Below, piece by piece: positions 50,926-59,401 of a stretch of DNA of 62,857 bases (position 1 is the first letter of the stretch; each line of letters begins with the position of its first letter). The notes beneath the pieces are model-generated. The model ran no database searches. It was not told where the DNA came from and saw nothing but the letters and a program-made list of their open reading frames with translations. Origin of the DNA: Caldilineaceae bacterium (GTDB lineage: Bacteria > Chloroflexota > Anaerolineae > Caldilineales > Caldilineaceae); assembly GCA_019637645.1 (NCBI GenBank), contig JAHBVH010000052.1, positions 1-62,857 on the forward strand. Direction: 5' to 3'. Position numbers and translations under genes: made by a program.

Positions 50926-52260
50926 TTAGAGCGGATCGTTGTCCAGCACTTCTTGGCAGAGGGTCAGGGTCTGTTCTAGACCTTCGTCAAAGCCAACTTG
51001 GTTGGTCCAAATGGCTTGCAGGTTGTTGAGCAGCACATCGTGGAATTCCGAGGTGCGATTGTTGGCCGGGAAGTACCACGGCGATGGGCCATCCGGGTAG
51101 ACGCTCTGAATGGTGCCATAGATGTGGCTGAATTCGGCCAGTTTGGGATCAGACCAAACATCGTCACGCGTGCCTGGGCTACCAGCCCCGCCAAAGACGT
51201 GTTCAATGCCATCTTCCTTGGTGGAGAAGAAGTCGAGCACTTTGAAGGCGGCATCCGCATGCTTTTCGGCGGCAGGGGGGGTGATGCAGAAGCCAGCGCC
51301 CGACACTTGGGAACCGCGCAAACCACCAGGGCCAACGGGCGCGGCGGTCACATCCCATTCGAAGGACCAATCGGTGACTTTGCTGAATTCGGCAACCAAG
51401 CCAGGGGTGACATTAAAGGCACCGACCTTGCCTGCTACGAAGTTTTCGCGATATTGATCGCCACAGATGCAGGGATCAACCTTGTAGGTCTCTTTGAGAT
51501 CATAGAGCCAGCGCAAGGCTGCGACAGAGCCTTCTTCGCCTAATAGACAGGTGGTGCCATCGGGGCTGAGAAGTTCGCCGCCGAAGCTGCGCAGATAGGA
51601 GGGTGTGTGCTCCGAACCCATCTGCGCCCGGAAGCCCCAGGTTTCGGGTGCTTGGGTAACGGCCTGCGCCCCTGTGACTAGGTCATCGGTTGTCCAGTCT
51701 ACATTGGGGACGATCGTGCCGGCGTTTTCGTAGAGAGATTTATTGAAATAATAGACGACTGTGCCATAGTGACCATGGTTGGGAATGCCATAGAGCTTGC
51801 CATCGACGGTGAGCGTCTGCAAGATCGAGGGCCAGAAGACCGAAGTGTCGAAGCTGTTGGAGGCAATGATGTCATCCAGCGGCGCAATCACCTTCTTTTG
51901 TAGATGTTCGGTCACGGTGTTGAGATAGGTCCAAACCACATCGCCCAAGGTGCCGCCCGCGGCCATGGCATAGATTTTGGCGAACATTTCTGCCGCGTCC
52001 AGTTCATCAATGCGGAGCGTGATGCCTGGGTTCTGTTCCTCAAAGAGCGGCACCCGTTGCTTGTGCCAGTCCGCATGGGAACCTAGGCGCGAGTGAAAGA
52101 CAATGGTGGTGCCTTCGGTGCTTGGCGCAGCCGCTCCGCCGCTGCTTTGGGTGCTGCCGGTGCTGCCGGTGCTGGGGGCACAAGCGGCCAACACGGCACC
52201 CGTGGCAACGACAGAAGAGCCGAGTAAAAACCGGCGACGGCTAAACTTTTGGTCTGACAT
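50926..52260 (-). CDS. Sugar ABC importer substrate-binding protein (Tat/lipoprotein)
   Basis: Extracellular family-1 sugar-binding protein, 444 residues. Twin-arginine signal SRRRFLLG followed by lipobox LAAC with Cys27, then a Ser/Gly/Thr linker; export by Tat implies folding before export. The mature part has the sugar-binding pattern WHKQRVPLFEEQNPGITLRI and DVVWTYLN. Start has a full AGGAGG site. Last gene of the operon, 166 bases after the permease, followed by the palindromic terminator. The ATPase is not in the window, so a shared MsmK-type ATPase is likely. Confidence 0.9.
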   Translation of the reverse strand: MSDQKFSRRRFLLGSSVVATGAVLAACAPSTGSTGSTQSSGGAAAPSTEGTTIVFHSRLGSHADWHKQRVPLFEEQNPGITLRIDELDAAEMFAKIYAMAAGGTLGDVVWTYLNTVTEHLQKKVIAPLDDIIASNSFDTSVFWPSILQTLTVDGKLYGIPNHGHYGTVVYYFNKSLYENAGTIVPNVDWTTDDLVTGAQAVTQAPETWGFRAQMGSEHTPSYLRSFGGELLSPDGTTCLLGEEGSVAALRWLYDLKETYKVDPCICGDQYRENFVAGKVGAFNVTPGLVAEFSKVTDWSFEWDVTAAPVGPGGLRGSQVSGAGFCITPPAAEKHADAAFKVLDFFSTKEDGIEHVFGGAGSPGTRDDVWSDPKLAEFSHIYGTIQSVYPDGPSPWYFPANNRTSEFHDVLLNNLQAIWTNQVGFDEGLEQTLTLCQEVLDNDPL

Positions 52261-52426
52261 GAACTAGTCCTCCTACTAAACTAATCAATAGAATACATGA
52301 CGTGAGCTTCGGTTCATCTTTATAAAAACCACTAGCCTATCTCTTGTATCGTTGTGCGAATGACGGGGCTTATCCGCCATTTGGAGATGCACAACGACTA
52401 CGCCAGCATGGCTAGCGAAACACCCA

Positions 52427-53344
52427 TTATCCTTTGATCCCAGACATGACAATCCCGCGGACGAAGTAGCGTTGTGCGGTAAAGAAGAGGAAGATAATCG
52501 GTGCTGTCATCATAATACTGGCCGCCATCAAGAGATTTTCGCGCGGCTCCATCGAATCGATGTTACTCGCCACGGTTTGGAAATACTTGATGCCGATGCC
52601 AATGACAAATTTCTCTTTGGTGTTGAGAATAATATAGGGGAACAGGAACGAGTTCCAGTCGGCAATGAAGGTGATGATCGCCGCGGTCGCCAGTGCTGGC
52701 ACACATAAGGGCAAGAGAATCTGTGCAAAGATGCGCAGATAGCCCGCCCCATCAATGCGCGCTGCTTCATCCAGATCCATCGGAATGGTCATAAAGAACT
52801 GCCGCATCATAAAGATCAAGAAGGCACCGCCGCCAAAGAACGAGGGCACAATCAGCGGTAGGTAGGTATCGAGCCACCGAATCTTGTTAAAGAGCAGATA
52901 GAGCGGAATCAGCGTCACTTCGGCGGGCAGCATCATGGTACTCAAGGTGAGCATAAAGATAAGGTTGCGCCCAGGATAGCGAAAGCGCGCAAAGGAGTAG
53001 CCTGTGAGCGCCGCCGAAAAGACCGCACCAAAGGTGCCAACGATCGACACAAAGGCCGAATTGAGCAACCAACGACCATAGGGCGCTACTTGAAAGACTT
53101 CGGCATAGTTGACAAAGCGTGCCGTCTCGGGAAACCAGCTAGGGGGAGACTGATATAACTCGCTGGGAGACTTGAGCGAAGAGAAGACTGTCCACGCGAA
53201 AGGTAGCATAAAGAGCAGCGAGGCCGCAATGGCAATGAAATAGAGCAAGGCGCGCCCCATAACACGTTGTTGTTTCCGCGAGCGGGCTCGGCTTGATACA
53301 GGGTAAGTTTGGGTAGCGGTGCGGACGAGCGTTTCTTGAGCCAT
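52427..53344 (-). CDS. Sugar ABC importer permease (MalG/LacG-like)
   Basis: Inner-membrane subunit, 305 residues, six hydrophobic helices. The ATPase-docking EAA loop is DLDEAARIDGAGYLRIF, in MalG-like position near residues 187-203, and the ending is a short cytoplasmic tail. Its start overlaps the preceding permease stop by one base (TAATG), so the two are coupled. Family members move mono- or oligosaccharides. Confidence 0.9.
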   Translation of the reverse strand: MAQETLVRTATQTYPVSSRARSRKQQRVMGRALLYFIAIAASLLFMLPFAWTVFSSLKSPSELYQSPPSWFPETARFVNYAEVFQVAPYGRWLLNSAFVSIVGTFGAVFSAALTGYSFARFRYPGRNLIFMLTLSTMMLPAEVTLIPLYLLFNKIRWLDTYLPLIVPSFFGGGAFLIFMMRQFFMTIPMDLDEAARIDGAGYLRIFAQILLPLCVPALATAAIITFIADWNSFLFPYIILNTKEKFVIGIGIKYFQTVASNIDSMEPRENLLMAASIMMTAPIIFLFFTAQRYFVRGIVMSGIKG

Positions 53345-54279
53345 TATTCGTTACCTTCCCCTGCATAGTAGACCCAACGCCGGGAGGCGCGGAATTGGAT
53401 AAAGGTAAAGACAAAGAGAATCACGAAGAAGATCCAGGCTAGTGCCGAGGCATAGCCCATCTCAAAGTACTTAAAGGCCCTGGTATAAATATGTAGCGAG
53501 TAAAACCAGGTTGCGTAGGCTGGCCCACCGGCTGTCGCCACAAAGGCCGCCGTAAAGACCCGTAGGGCACCGATAATGCCCAGTACCATATTAAAAAAGA
53601 TGGTCGGGGTGAGCAGTGGCAGCGTGACACTGCGGAATTTTGCCCAAGCCCCGGCCCCGTCGATCGAGGCTGCTTCGTATAACTCTTGGGGCACCCCTTG
53701 CAATCCTGCCAAGAAGATCAACATGGTATTGCCACCAATCGCACCCCACATCGCCATGATGATCAAGCCAGTCATCGCCCACTGGGGATCGCGAAACCAG
53801 CCGGGAGGGCTCTCCACGCCAAGGTTGGTGCGCAAAAAGTAGTTGATCGGCCCCACATCGGGGTTAAACAACCAGGCCCAGAGTACAGCAGAGGCCGCAA
53901 TGGGCGTCAGATGGGGCATAAAGAAGAGTGTCCGAAAGATAGCTGTCCCTTTGAGCGCTTGGTTGAGGAGCATCGCGGCTAACAGAGAGCCAACCAAAGA
54001 GAGCGGCACAACGATGATGGCATAACGAAAAGTCAGCATCAACGAGGGCCAGAATAGCCGATCTCTGGTGAAGATATCATTAAAATTCTTGAGCCCAATA
54101 AACTGAGGGGTGTTGACAACATCATACTTGGTAAAACTGAAATAAGCGGAGGCAATCATTGGCCCAACCACAAAGCATAAGAGACCAATGATCCAGGGGA
54201 GCAAAAATAAGTAGCCCGCGACGGCTTCACGCACCCGTAGGTTCATGCCGGGCCTGGCCGTGATCGTTCTGGCGGTCAT
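53344..54279 (-). CDS. Sugar ABC importer permease (MalF/UgpA-like)
   Basis: Inner-membrane subunit, 311 residues from ATG 54279; AAAGGTG lies nine bases upstream, and the frame extends further upstream without support. Six helices plus the EAA loop ELYEAASIDGAGAWAKF. First gene of the transporter operon, expressed from a near-consensus promoter 280 bases upstream through a long leader. Confidence 0.9.
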   Translation of the reverse strand: MTARTITARPGMNLRVREAVAGYLFLLPWIIGLLCFVVGPMIASAYFSFTKYDVVNTPQFIGLKNFNDIFTRDRLFWPSLMLTFRYAIIVVPLSLVGSLLAAMLLNQALKGTAIFRTLFFMPHLTPIAASAVLWAWLFNPDVGPINYFLRTNLGVESPPGWFRDPQWAMTGLIIMAMWGAIGGNTMLIFLAGLQGVPQELYEAASIDGAGAWAKFRSVTLPLLTPTIFFNMVLGIIGALRVFTAAFVATAGGPAYATWFYSLHIYTRAFKYFEMGYASALAWIFFVILFVFTFIQFRASRRWVYYAGEGNE

Positions 54280-54513
54280 GATACTACACCTTTCTTTACC
54301 GTCAAATCGCACGTCAAAATGCACTAGGCTAGCGAGCGACCTCCCCAGGCGAGGCGCGCCCATCTCTAGATTTTGGAAGAGAACGTCATTATTAATCAGT
54401 CATCAGCCGACTATGTGAGTATAGACAGAGGTCTAAGGGTAAAATGGCAGGTACTCACAAATTGCACAGATGAAATTGCTGGCTTGGTTTAACAACGATG
54501 GGTTTAAAGGTAA

Positions 54514-54529
54514 TGTGCTTGCTCGCACA
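54514..54529. promoter_or_regulatory. Possible operator in the sugar ABC leader
   Basis: TGTGC (54514-54518) and GCACA (54525-54529) form a short inverted repeat just downstream of the predicted transcription start. This is the position where a LacI- or GntR-type repressor would act; the match is short. Confidence 0.25.
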
Positions 54530-54557
54530 GGGAGAGGCAAATCCAATCGTTGAATTT

Positions 54558-54586
54558 AGTATAACATCACTCCACCCACCCGTCAA
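54558..54586 (-). promoter_or_regulatory. Near-consensus promoter of the sugar ABC operon
   Basis: On the minus strand TTGACG (54581-54586), 17 bases, TATACT (54558-54563). It sits between the Gfo/Idh/MocA gene and the permease gene, so the importer need not depend on the upstream gene. The leader of about 270 bases has no recognised riboswitch; no gene lies in 54280-54606. Confidence 0.7.
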
Positions 54587-54606
54587 CTTGATTCCGGAAT
54601 AGGGTG

Positions 54607-55698
54607 TTATTTTAGCTCGGCTACTTCCCCATATAATTCGGCACAGGTCACCGCACGGCCATCTTGGCGCGCCGAACGATAGGCTGCATCCAAAAGTTCG
54701 ACGACACGCCAGCCAATGACGCCCGGCGACTCGTTCCCCCGCTGGCCCAAGACAATGTCGGCCAGATTGTGGGCTGGGGCAAAGCGTTGATAGTCACCTT
54801 CGCTCACAACTGGTTCAACGACTTCGGGCGTTTGGTCCCGTCGATAAATGGTCGTGTTCCCACTCACAATATCAATATCAATGGAGCCATGTTCACAGTA
54901 GATCTGGACAGTTTGCTTGCGACCATTGCCGCCGCCCAAGTTGCCCGTGCCGCCTACCGTGCCCAAGGCGCCACCTTCAAATTCTGCCGTAATCGCACCG
55001 ACCAAATCCACCGCTAGCCCATGCTGATGCATCAACGCGTGAACGCGCTTGATCCGCAGCCCAGTGACAAAGAAAAGCACGCCGAGCGGATGCGTCAATT
55101 GCAGATGGCCCCAACCACCACCCGAGAGCGCCGGATCACTGTAGACCTTGCCGGGGCCGTGGACGAGGCCGGTAACATCATGTTCACCGCGGAGGAGATC
55201 AAAGATATGGGTTGCAAAGACACAGTCAATATATTGGATCTGACCCAACTCACCCGCCTGGATCACCGCGCGGCTGCGGAGTGCATAGGGCGTATAGTTG
55301 TAAGGATAGCCAACCAGCAGTTCGCGTGCTTGTCTTTGCGCCAACTCGACTAAAGTTTTAGCTTCCCAGGCATAGAGCGTCATTGGCTTGTCGATCACCA
55401 CATGCAGCCCCGCTTCCAAACAACGTTTGGCGACTGCATAGTGGCTGGCATGATTGGTGACAACAATCGCACCATCGAGCGCTTCGTGCGCCAGCATCTC
55501 GTCTAAATCAGTATAGTACTTCGCGACGTTATAGGCCGCGGCGGCCGCGTGTAGCTTGTTTTCATCGCGATCACAAATAGCCGCCAATTGAGCCTGCGCG
55601 TGGGCTTGTACGGCAGGCATATGCGCGGTCGTTGCCCACCAACCTGCCCCCACCACGGCTAGGCGTGCCAGCGAATGAGACGGTGTATAGTTTGCCAT
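54607..55698 (-). CDS. Gfo/Idh/MocA family oxidoreductase
   Basis: NAD(P)-dependent sugar oxidoreductase, 363 residues from ATG 55698. Rossmann motif VVGAGWWATTAH near residues 15-26, AICDRD at the end of strand two, and VIDKPMT in place of EKP (Glu replaced by Asp). The second-domain block GGGWGHLQLTH carries a candidate His. It is upstream of the sugar importer on the same strand but has its own operator-controlled promoter, suggesting co-regulation by substrate. Confidence 0.88.
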   Translation of the reverse strand: MANYTPSHSLARLAVVGAGWWATTAHMPAVQAHAQAQLAAICDRDENKLHAAAAAYNVAKYYTDLDEMLAHEALDGAIVVTNHASHYAVAKRCLEAGLHVVIDKPMTLYAWEAKTLVELAQRQARELLVGYPYNYTPYALRSRAVIQAGELGQIQYIDCVFATHIFDLLRGEHDVTGLVHGPGKVYSDPALSGGGWGHLQLTHPLGVLFFVTGLRIKRVHALMHQHGLAVDLVGAITAEFEGGALGTVGGTGNLGGGNGRKQTVQIYCEHGSIDIDIVSGNTTIYRRDQTPEVVEPVVSEGDYQRFAPAHNLADIVLGQRGNESPGVIGWRVVELLDAAYRSARQDGRAVTCAELYGEVAELK

Positions 55699-55722
55699 AG
55701 ATTCTTTCTTTGGATGGATTTT

Positions 55723-55759
55723 TGTATACAGTATACATGAATGGCCGCACAAGTGGCAA
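55723..55759 (-). promoter_or_regulatory. Promoter with overlapping GntR/LacI-type operator
   Basis: Palindrome TGTATACAGTATACA (55723-55737) contains the minus-strand -10 TATACT (55730-55735). The -35 is TTGCCA (55754-55759) with an 18-base spacer. A repressor bound here would block the Gfo/Idh/MocA gene, whose start is about 25 bases downstream. The palindrome shape is typical of GntR-family sites; the regulator is not encoded in the window. Confidence 0.6.
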
Positions 55760-55986
55760 ACAAACAACCCGAGGGCATACCTACCCCAGTAGGACGTAAC
55801 CCGGTAGGGCTTAATATACAAAGGTTCGCCGAGCCCTGCAGGGCGCAACGCCTAGGGTATCTGAAAAGCGGCATGTCTCTATGGTGTGTAATATAGTTTG
55901 CATTTTTTGCTGGTTGCCTGAATCAAGAGTATGATGGTACTGAGCCTGACCAAAAGCTTAACAGCTGCTCATATTGTACTTTGTCC

Positions 55987-56088
55987 GACTCGCGAATCGT
56001 TTGGGAGTCGCGAGTCCATCATAGGCTATACCCACAAAGGTGCATTGCCGATTGTGGGCTCGTCATGGGCTCGTCATGGGATCGTCAT
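55987..56088. repeat. Hairpin followed by three 11-bp repeats
   Basis: GACTCGCGA (55987-55995) pairs with TCGCGAGTC (56008-56016). Further on, GGGCTCGTCAT occurs at 56056 and 56067, and GGGATCGTCAT at 56078. No gene is seen in the 472-base gap 55699-56170. Confidence 0.6.
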
Positions 56089-56170
56089 GGTAGTGTTCAA
56101 GCGTGATTGCTAATAGCACTCTGTATCAAGGTTCACGAATGGATAAAATGGATAAGAGGAGAAACCTTCT

Positions 56171-56632
56171 ATGCAAACCTTAGAAACCATGAAAATCAGA
56201 AGCCAAGAGCGCTTTACTAATCTGGTGGAAAAAGCCAAGGAACAGCCCGATGATCTCAAAGCTTGGGGGGTGGCTGCTGGCGGTGCACTTGTGGGTGCTG
56301 TTGCTGTTACAGCCGCAGCTAGCGGAATCGTTGCTATTCTGACTGCCTTCGCCACACCACCAGTGGCTTTGACGGTTGGTGCCGTGGGTGGTGGTTTGTT
56401 GGGCTGGAAGTATATGCAGGAGCGTCAGGCCGTATCTCCGGCTGTTCCTACCCCAGTTATGGCGCCCCCAGTTATGGCTAGCGAACCGGCCGCGGTCGAG
56501 CCTCCTTTGGTGACTGAAACGATCGATGTGTCCGATGTAGTTGTGGTTGCATTACCGCCGGATGCGCCAGTCATGGCCGTGGATGCGCCGATCGTGGATG
56601 CGCCGATACCAGGTGTAGCCGACGAGCGATAA
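56171..56632 (+). CDS. Small membrane protein with Ala/Pro-rich tail
   Basis: 153 residues; AGGAG lies 8-12 bases upstream of ATG. Charged helical N-terminus (MKIRSQERFTNLVEKAKEQ), two Gly/Ala hydrophobic helices (about 31-58 and 63-82), then a Pro/Ala/Val-rich, low-complexity tail without conserved motifs. The helices resemble glycine-zipper membrane proteins. Function is not recognised, and it has no evident operon partner. Confidence 0.65.
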   Translation: MQTLETMKIRSQERFTNLVEKAKEQPDDLKAWGVAAGGALVGAVAVTAAASGIVAILTAFATPPVALTVGAVGGGLLGWKYMQERQAVSPAVPTPVMAPPVMASEPAAVEPPLVTETIDVSDVVVVALPPDAPVMAVDAPIVDAPIPGVADER

Positions 56633-56857
56633 GCCATTGCAGCGATTACGCGGGTCTATGCCAGCCTTTTACGTGCTGCTGGAATTGATCCGTGGGCCGA
56701 GCTTGGCCTGTGCGCGCGGCAATGCCATGTTGGTCTGCTCAAGCGTGGCCGACATGGCGTATTCGATTGGCGACCTTTTGTTCAGCTTGGCGCGTCCCCT
56801 CCTTTGTCATTGCCCCAAAAAGCCGCGAGCCCCTGCACTGCCTTACCAAGACGCTGA

Positions 56858-56926
56858 TTTGCTGCTAGGTAGGTTTTGCTGCTAGGTAGGTAGGGGGTTG
56901 ACAAGATGCCAACTCCTGTTTATTAT
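56858..56926 (+). promoter_or_regulatory. 17-bp tandem repeat and near-consensus promoter for the RraA-like gene
   Basis: TTTGCTGCTAGGTAGGT occurs twice in tandem (56858-56874, 56875-56891). Immediately after are TTGACA (56898-56903), 17 bases, and TATTAT (56921-56926). The leader is about 100 bases. The remainder of 56633-57030 shows no gene. Confidence 0.65.
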
Positions 56927-57030
56927 CCCTACATCGTTCAGCGAGTCAACCCAAGCCTATCCATACGCTGCGAACCTGACCAGGCTTAACCGTGCCGGGC
57001 TTGCGCGTGCCAAGCTCCAAGGAGAACCCA

Positions 57031-57768
57031 ATGACCGAGCGCTCCTATGCTCCTGTCCATGTCACCCAAGCCATTTTAGATCGCTTCAAAAAGCTGCCTG
57101 TCGCCACGATTTGGAATCATGTCATGAAGGATGCCGGTGTACCATTGCCTTTTATGGAGGGTGTACGCCCGTTTACGCCAGGAAAACGCCTAGCCGCCCG
57201 GGCGCGCACGCTCCGCTTTTTGCCACCGCGGCCCGATCTCATGGCCGAAGTGCGCCAAGGGGAGAACTCACCCGAATATCGGGCCATGGCTCGTTGTGGC
57301 CCTGGTGATGTATTGGTGGCCGACATGATGGGGCATCCACGCGCTTGTATCTTTGGTGATGTCAAGGCCATCCAACTGGTGATGAACCAAGCCGATGGGA
57401 TCGTAACAGATGGCGCGATTCGCGACCTAGAAGTGATGGAAGCCGAACAATATGGCCTAATTATTTATGCCAAGGATCGGACGCCCTATGGGTCATCTCC
57501 TTGGGCCGAGCCAGCGGAAGAAAATGGCGATATCCAATGTGGTGGGGCGTTAGTGCGCCCTGGTGATGTCTTGGTCGGGGACGGGGATGGCGTTGTCGTC
57601 GTGCCCTCTTGGTTTGCGGAAGAGTGTGTCGCGGTTGTTGAGGAGCATGAAGCCGTCGAAGCGTATATCAAAGAGAAAATTCGTGCAGAAGGGGTACGCC
57701 CTGGTGCATATTACCCGCCGACGCCAGCCTTGTATGCTGAGCTGCGCGCAAAAGCACAGCAAGGCTAG
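57031..57768 (+). CDS. RraA-family protein (HMG/CHA aldolase-like), second copy
   Basis: 245-residue RraA-fold protein, start ATG 57031 after AAGGAG. It keeps the metal-aldolase D-x20-R-D pattern: Asp in FGDVKAIQL and Arg-Asp in TDGAIRD are 20 residues apart, as in the copy at 24692. Hence a 2-oxo-acid aldolase or decarboxylase role is more likely than RNase E inhibition. It differs clearly from the first copy. It is followed by a serine hydrolase and a peptide-type ABC importer. Confidence 0.87.
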   Translation: MTERSYAPVHVTQAILDRFKKLPVATIWNHVMKDAGVPLPFMEGVRPFTPGKRLAARARTLRFLPPRPDLMAEVRQGENSPEYRAMARCGPGDVLVADMMGHPRACIFGDVKAIQLVMNQADGIVTDGAIRDLEVMEAEQYGLIIYAKDRTPYGSSPWAEPAEENGDIQCGGALVRPGDVLVGDGDGVVVVPSWFAEECVAVVEEHEAVEAYIKEKIRAEGVRPGAYYPPTPALYAELRAKAQQG

Positions 57769-57910
57769 CTAGGACGGCGCATTCATGGGGGATCAAGTTG
57801 TCTGTGACTATGCCGCGCACCTCATGCAACCTGCACGATGACACTCCGGCTGTATCAATGGTATGATGGAGCCTATATCAACCTTTCAGTAGATAGGATA
57901 TTAGCTACCT

Positions 57911-59302
57911 ATGGCCAAGGATTTGCTTGCTCACAACGAAGTAGCATCGAACTTGGAACTTTTTACGGCCTGGGCCGAAGCGCAACTGGCGCAGCGTGAA
58001 CAGCCAGGCATGTCGGTGGGGATTATCTATGATCAGCGCCTGATCTGGAGCCGCGGCTTTGGGTATGCCAAGGAAGCCACCCAAGCACCGGCCACGCCCA
58101 CGACACTCTATCGGATCGCTTCAATTACCAAATTGTTTACCAGCACGGCGATCATGCAGTTGCGCGATGCTGGGTTATTACAGCTGGATGACCCGGTGCA
58201 AAAACATCTGCCGTGGTTTACCATGCAGAATCCCTATCCGGATACACCGGTGCTCACGATTCGTCATCTCTTGACCCATGCGGGTGGCTTGCCGCGCGAA
58301 GCCGCCTTCCCCTATTGGAGCACCAATGAATTTCCTACCTCCGCAGAAATACAGGCCACGGTGGCAGAGCAAGCCTTTGCCATTCCCACCGCTTCTGATT
58401 GGAAATATTCGAATCTCGGGTTAGCCCTAGCTGGCGACATTGTGGCTGCCGTCGCCGCCATGCCCTATCCTGCTTATGTAACCGAAAATATCTTGCAGCC
58501 ATTAGGGATGGTCAATACGTTTGTCGATACAGTGCCGCCTGATCACCCCTTGTTAGCAACGGGCTATGGACGACGGTTGCCGCGCGCCCAACGGGCTCTG
58601 GGACTGCATACCGACTGTCGCGGCATTGGGCCTGCCGCCAATATGGCCTCCAATGTCGAGGATTTAGCCAAGTTTGTAATGCTCCAATTCCGGGGTGGGC
58701 CTCGCCAAGAGAAACAGATATTGGCTGGTTCCTCTCTCCGCGAGATGCACCGGATTCAGTGGCTTAACGATGATTGGTCGGCGGGGCGTGGGATTGGCTT
58801 TTATGTCTGGCGCCTACATGGGCGTACTGTGGTTGGACATGGCGGGGCATTGATGGGCTATCGCACCGAGCTACAATTCGCGCCAGCAGACAAGATCGGC
58901 GTGGTCGTGTTGACCAATGCCGATGATGGGTGGCCGCTCTTGTATGTGGATAAACTCTTTCAATGGGTCGTGCCAGCGCTGTTGCAGGCGGCGGCCCCCA
59001 AGCCCAAAGTAAGCCTAGCGCCGGCTGCTTGGCAACCCTATATTGGCCGCTATCGCAGCGCTTGGGGCGATCTGCAAATCTTGCTCTATCAAGGTGAGTT
59101 GGTCTTGATTGTCCCGGGTGAGCCTGATCCTTCTGTGGGGATGACACGGCTGAAACCAGTTGCTGAGCATACCTTTCGGATCGAATCCAAAGAGCATTTT
59201 GGCTCCAACGGTGAACTAGCCGTCTTTGAAGTTGATGAAGCAGGACGCGTTGTGCGGCTGAGACTGGGCAATACCTATACTGAGCCAATTGACCACTGGT
59301 GA
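57911..59302 (+). CDS. Beta-lactamase-fold serine hydrolase, second copy
   Basis: 463-residue class C-like hydrolase without a signal peptide. Catalytic SxxK is SITK in YRIASITKLF, the YSN motif is intact (WKYSNLGLA), and the third motif HGG lies in VGHGGALMGYR. A C-terminal beta domain (about 355-463) is present, as in D-stereospecific or oligopeptide-acting members. It precedes a peptide-type binding protein, which makes a D-peptide or amide substrate plausible. Upstream ribosome site is weak. Confidence 0.88.
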   Translation: MAKDLLAHNEVASNLELFTAWAEAQLAQREQPGMSVGIIYDQRLIWSRGFGYAKEATQAPATPTTLYRIASITKLFTSTAIMQLRDAGLLQLDDPVQKHLPWFTMQNPYPDTPVLTIRHLLTHAGGLPREAAFPYWSTNEFPTSAEIQATVAEQAFAIPTASDWKYSNLGLALAGDIVAAVAAMPYPAYVTENILQPLGMVNTFVDTVPPDHPLLATGYGRRLPRAQRALGLHTDCRGIGPAANMASNVEDLAKFVMLQFRGGPRQEKQILAGSSLREMHRIQWLNDDWSAGRGIGFYVWRLHGRTVVGHGGALMGYRTELQFAPADKIGVVVLTNADDGWPLLYVDKLFQWVVPALLQAAAPKPKVSLAPAAWQPYIGRYRSAWGDLQILLYQGELVLIVPGEPDPSVGMTRLKPVAEHTFRIESKEHFGSNGELAVFEVDEAGRVVRLRLGNTYTEPIDHW

Positions 59303-59316
59303 TAGAGCGGTAGCAT
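59289..59316 (+). promoter_or_regulatory. Possible promoter of the peptide ABC operon
   Basis: TTGACC (59289-59294), 16 bases, TAGCAT (59311-59316), partly inside the end of the serine hydrolase gene. Confidence 0.35.
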
Positions 59317-59401
59317 TAGGCGGATATAGCTTCATGATTGTGAATGACATGCCATCCCCCTGCTTGTTTGCATTTTTTCTCTCTAAAAAGGAAGGCATTT
59401 C

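Noticed and set aside
54280..54551. Riboswitch in the sugar importer leader
   Set aside because: No known aptamer core was recognised by eye; only the leader length is notable.
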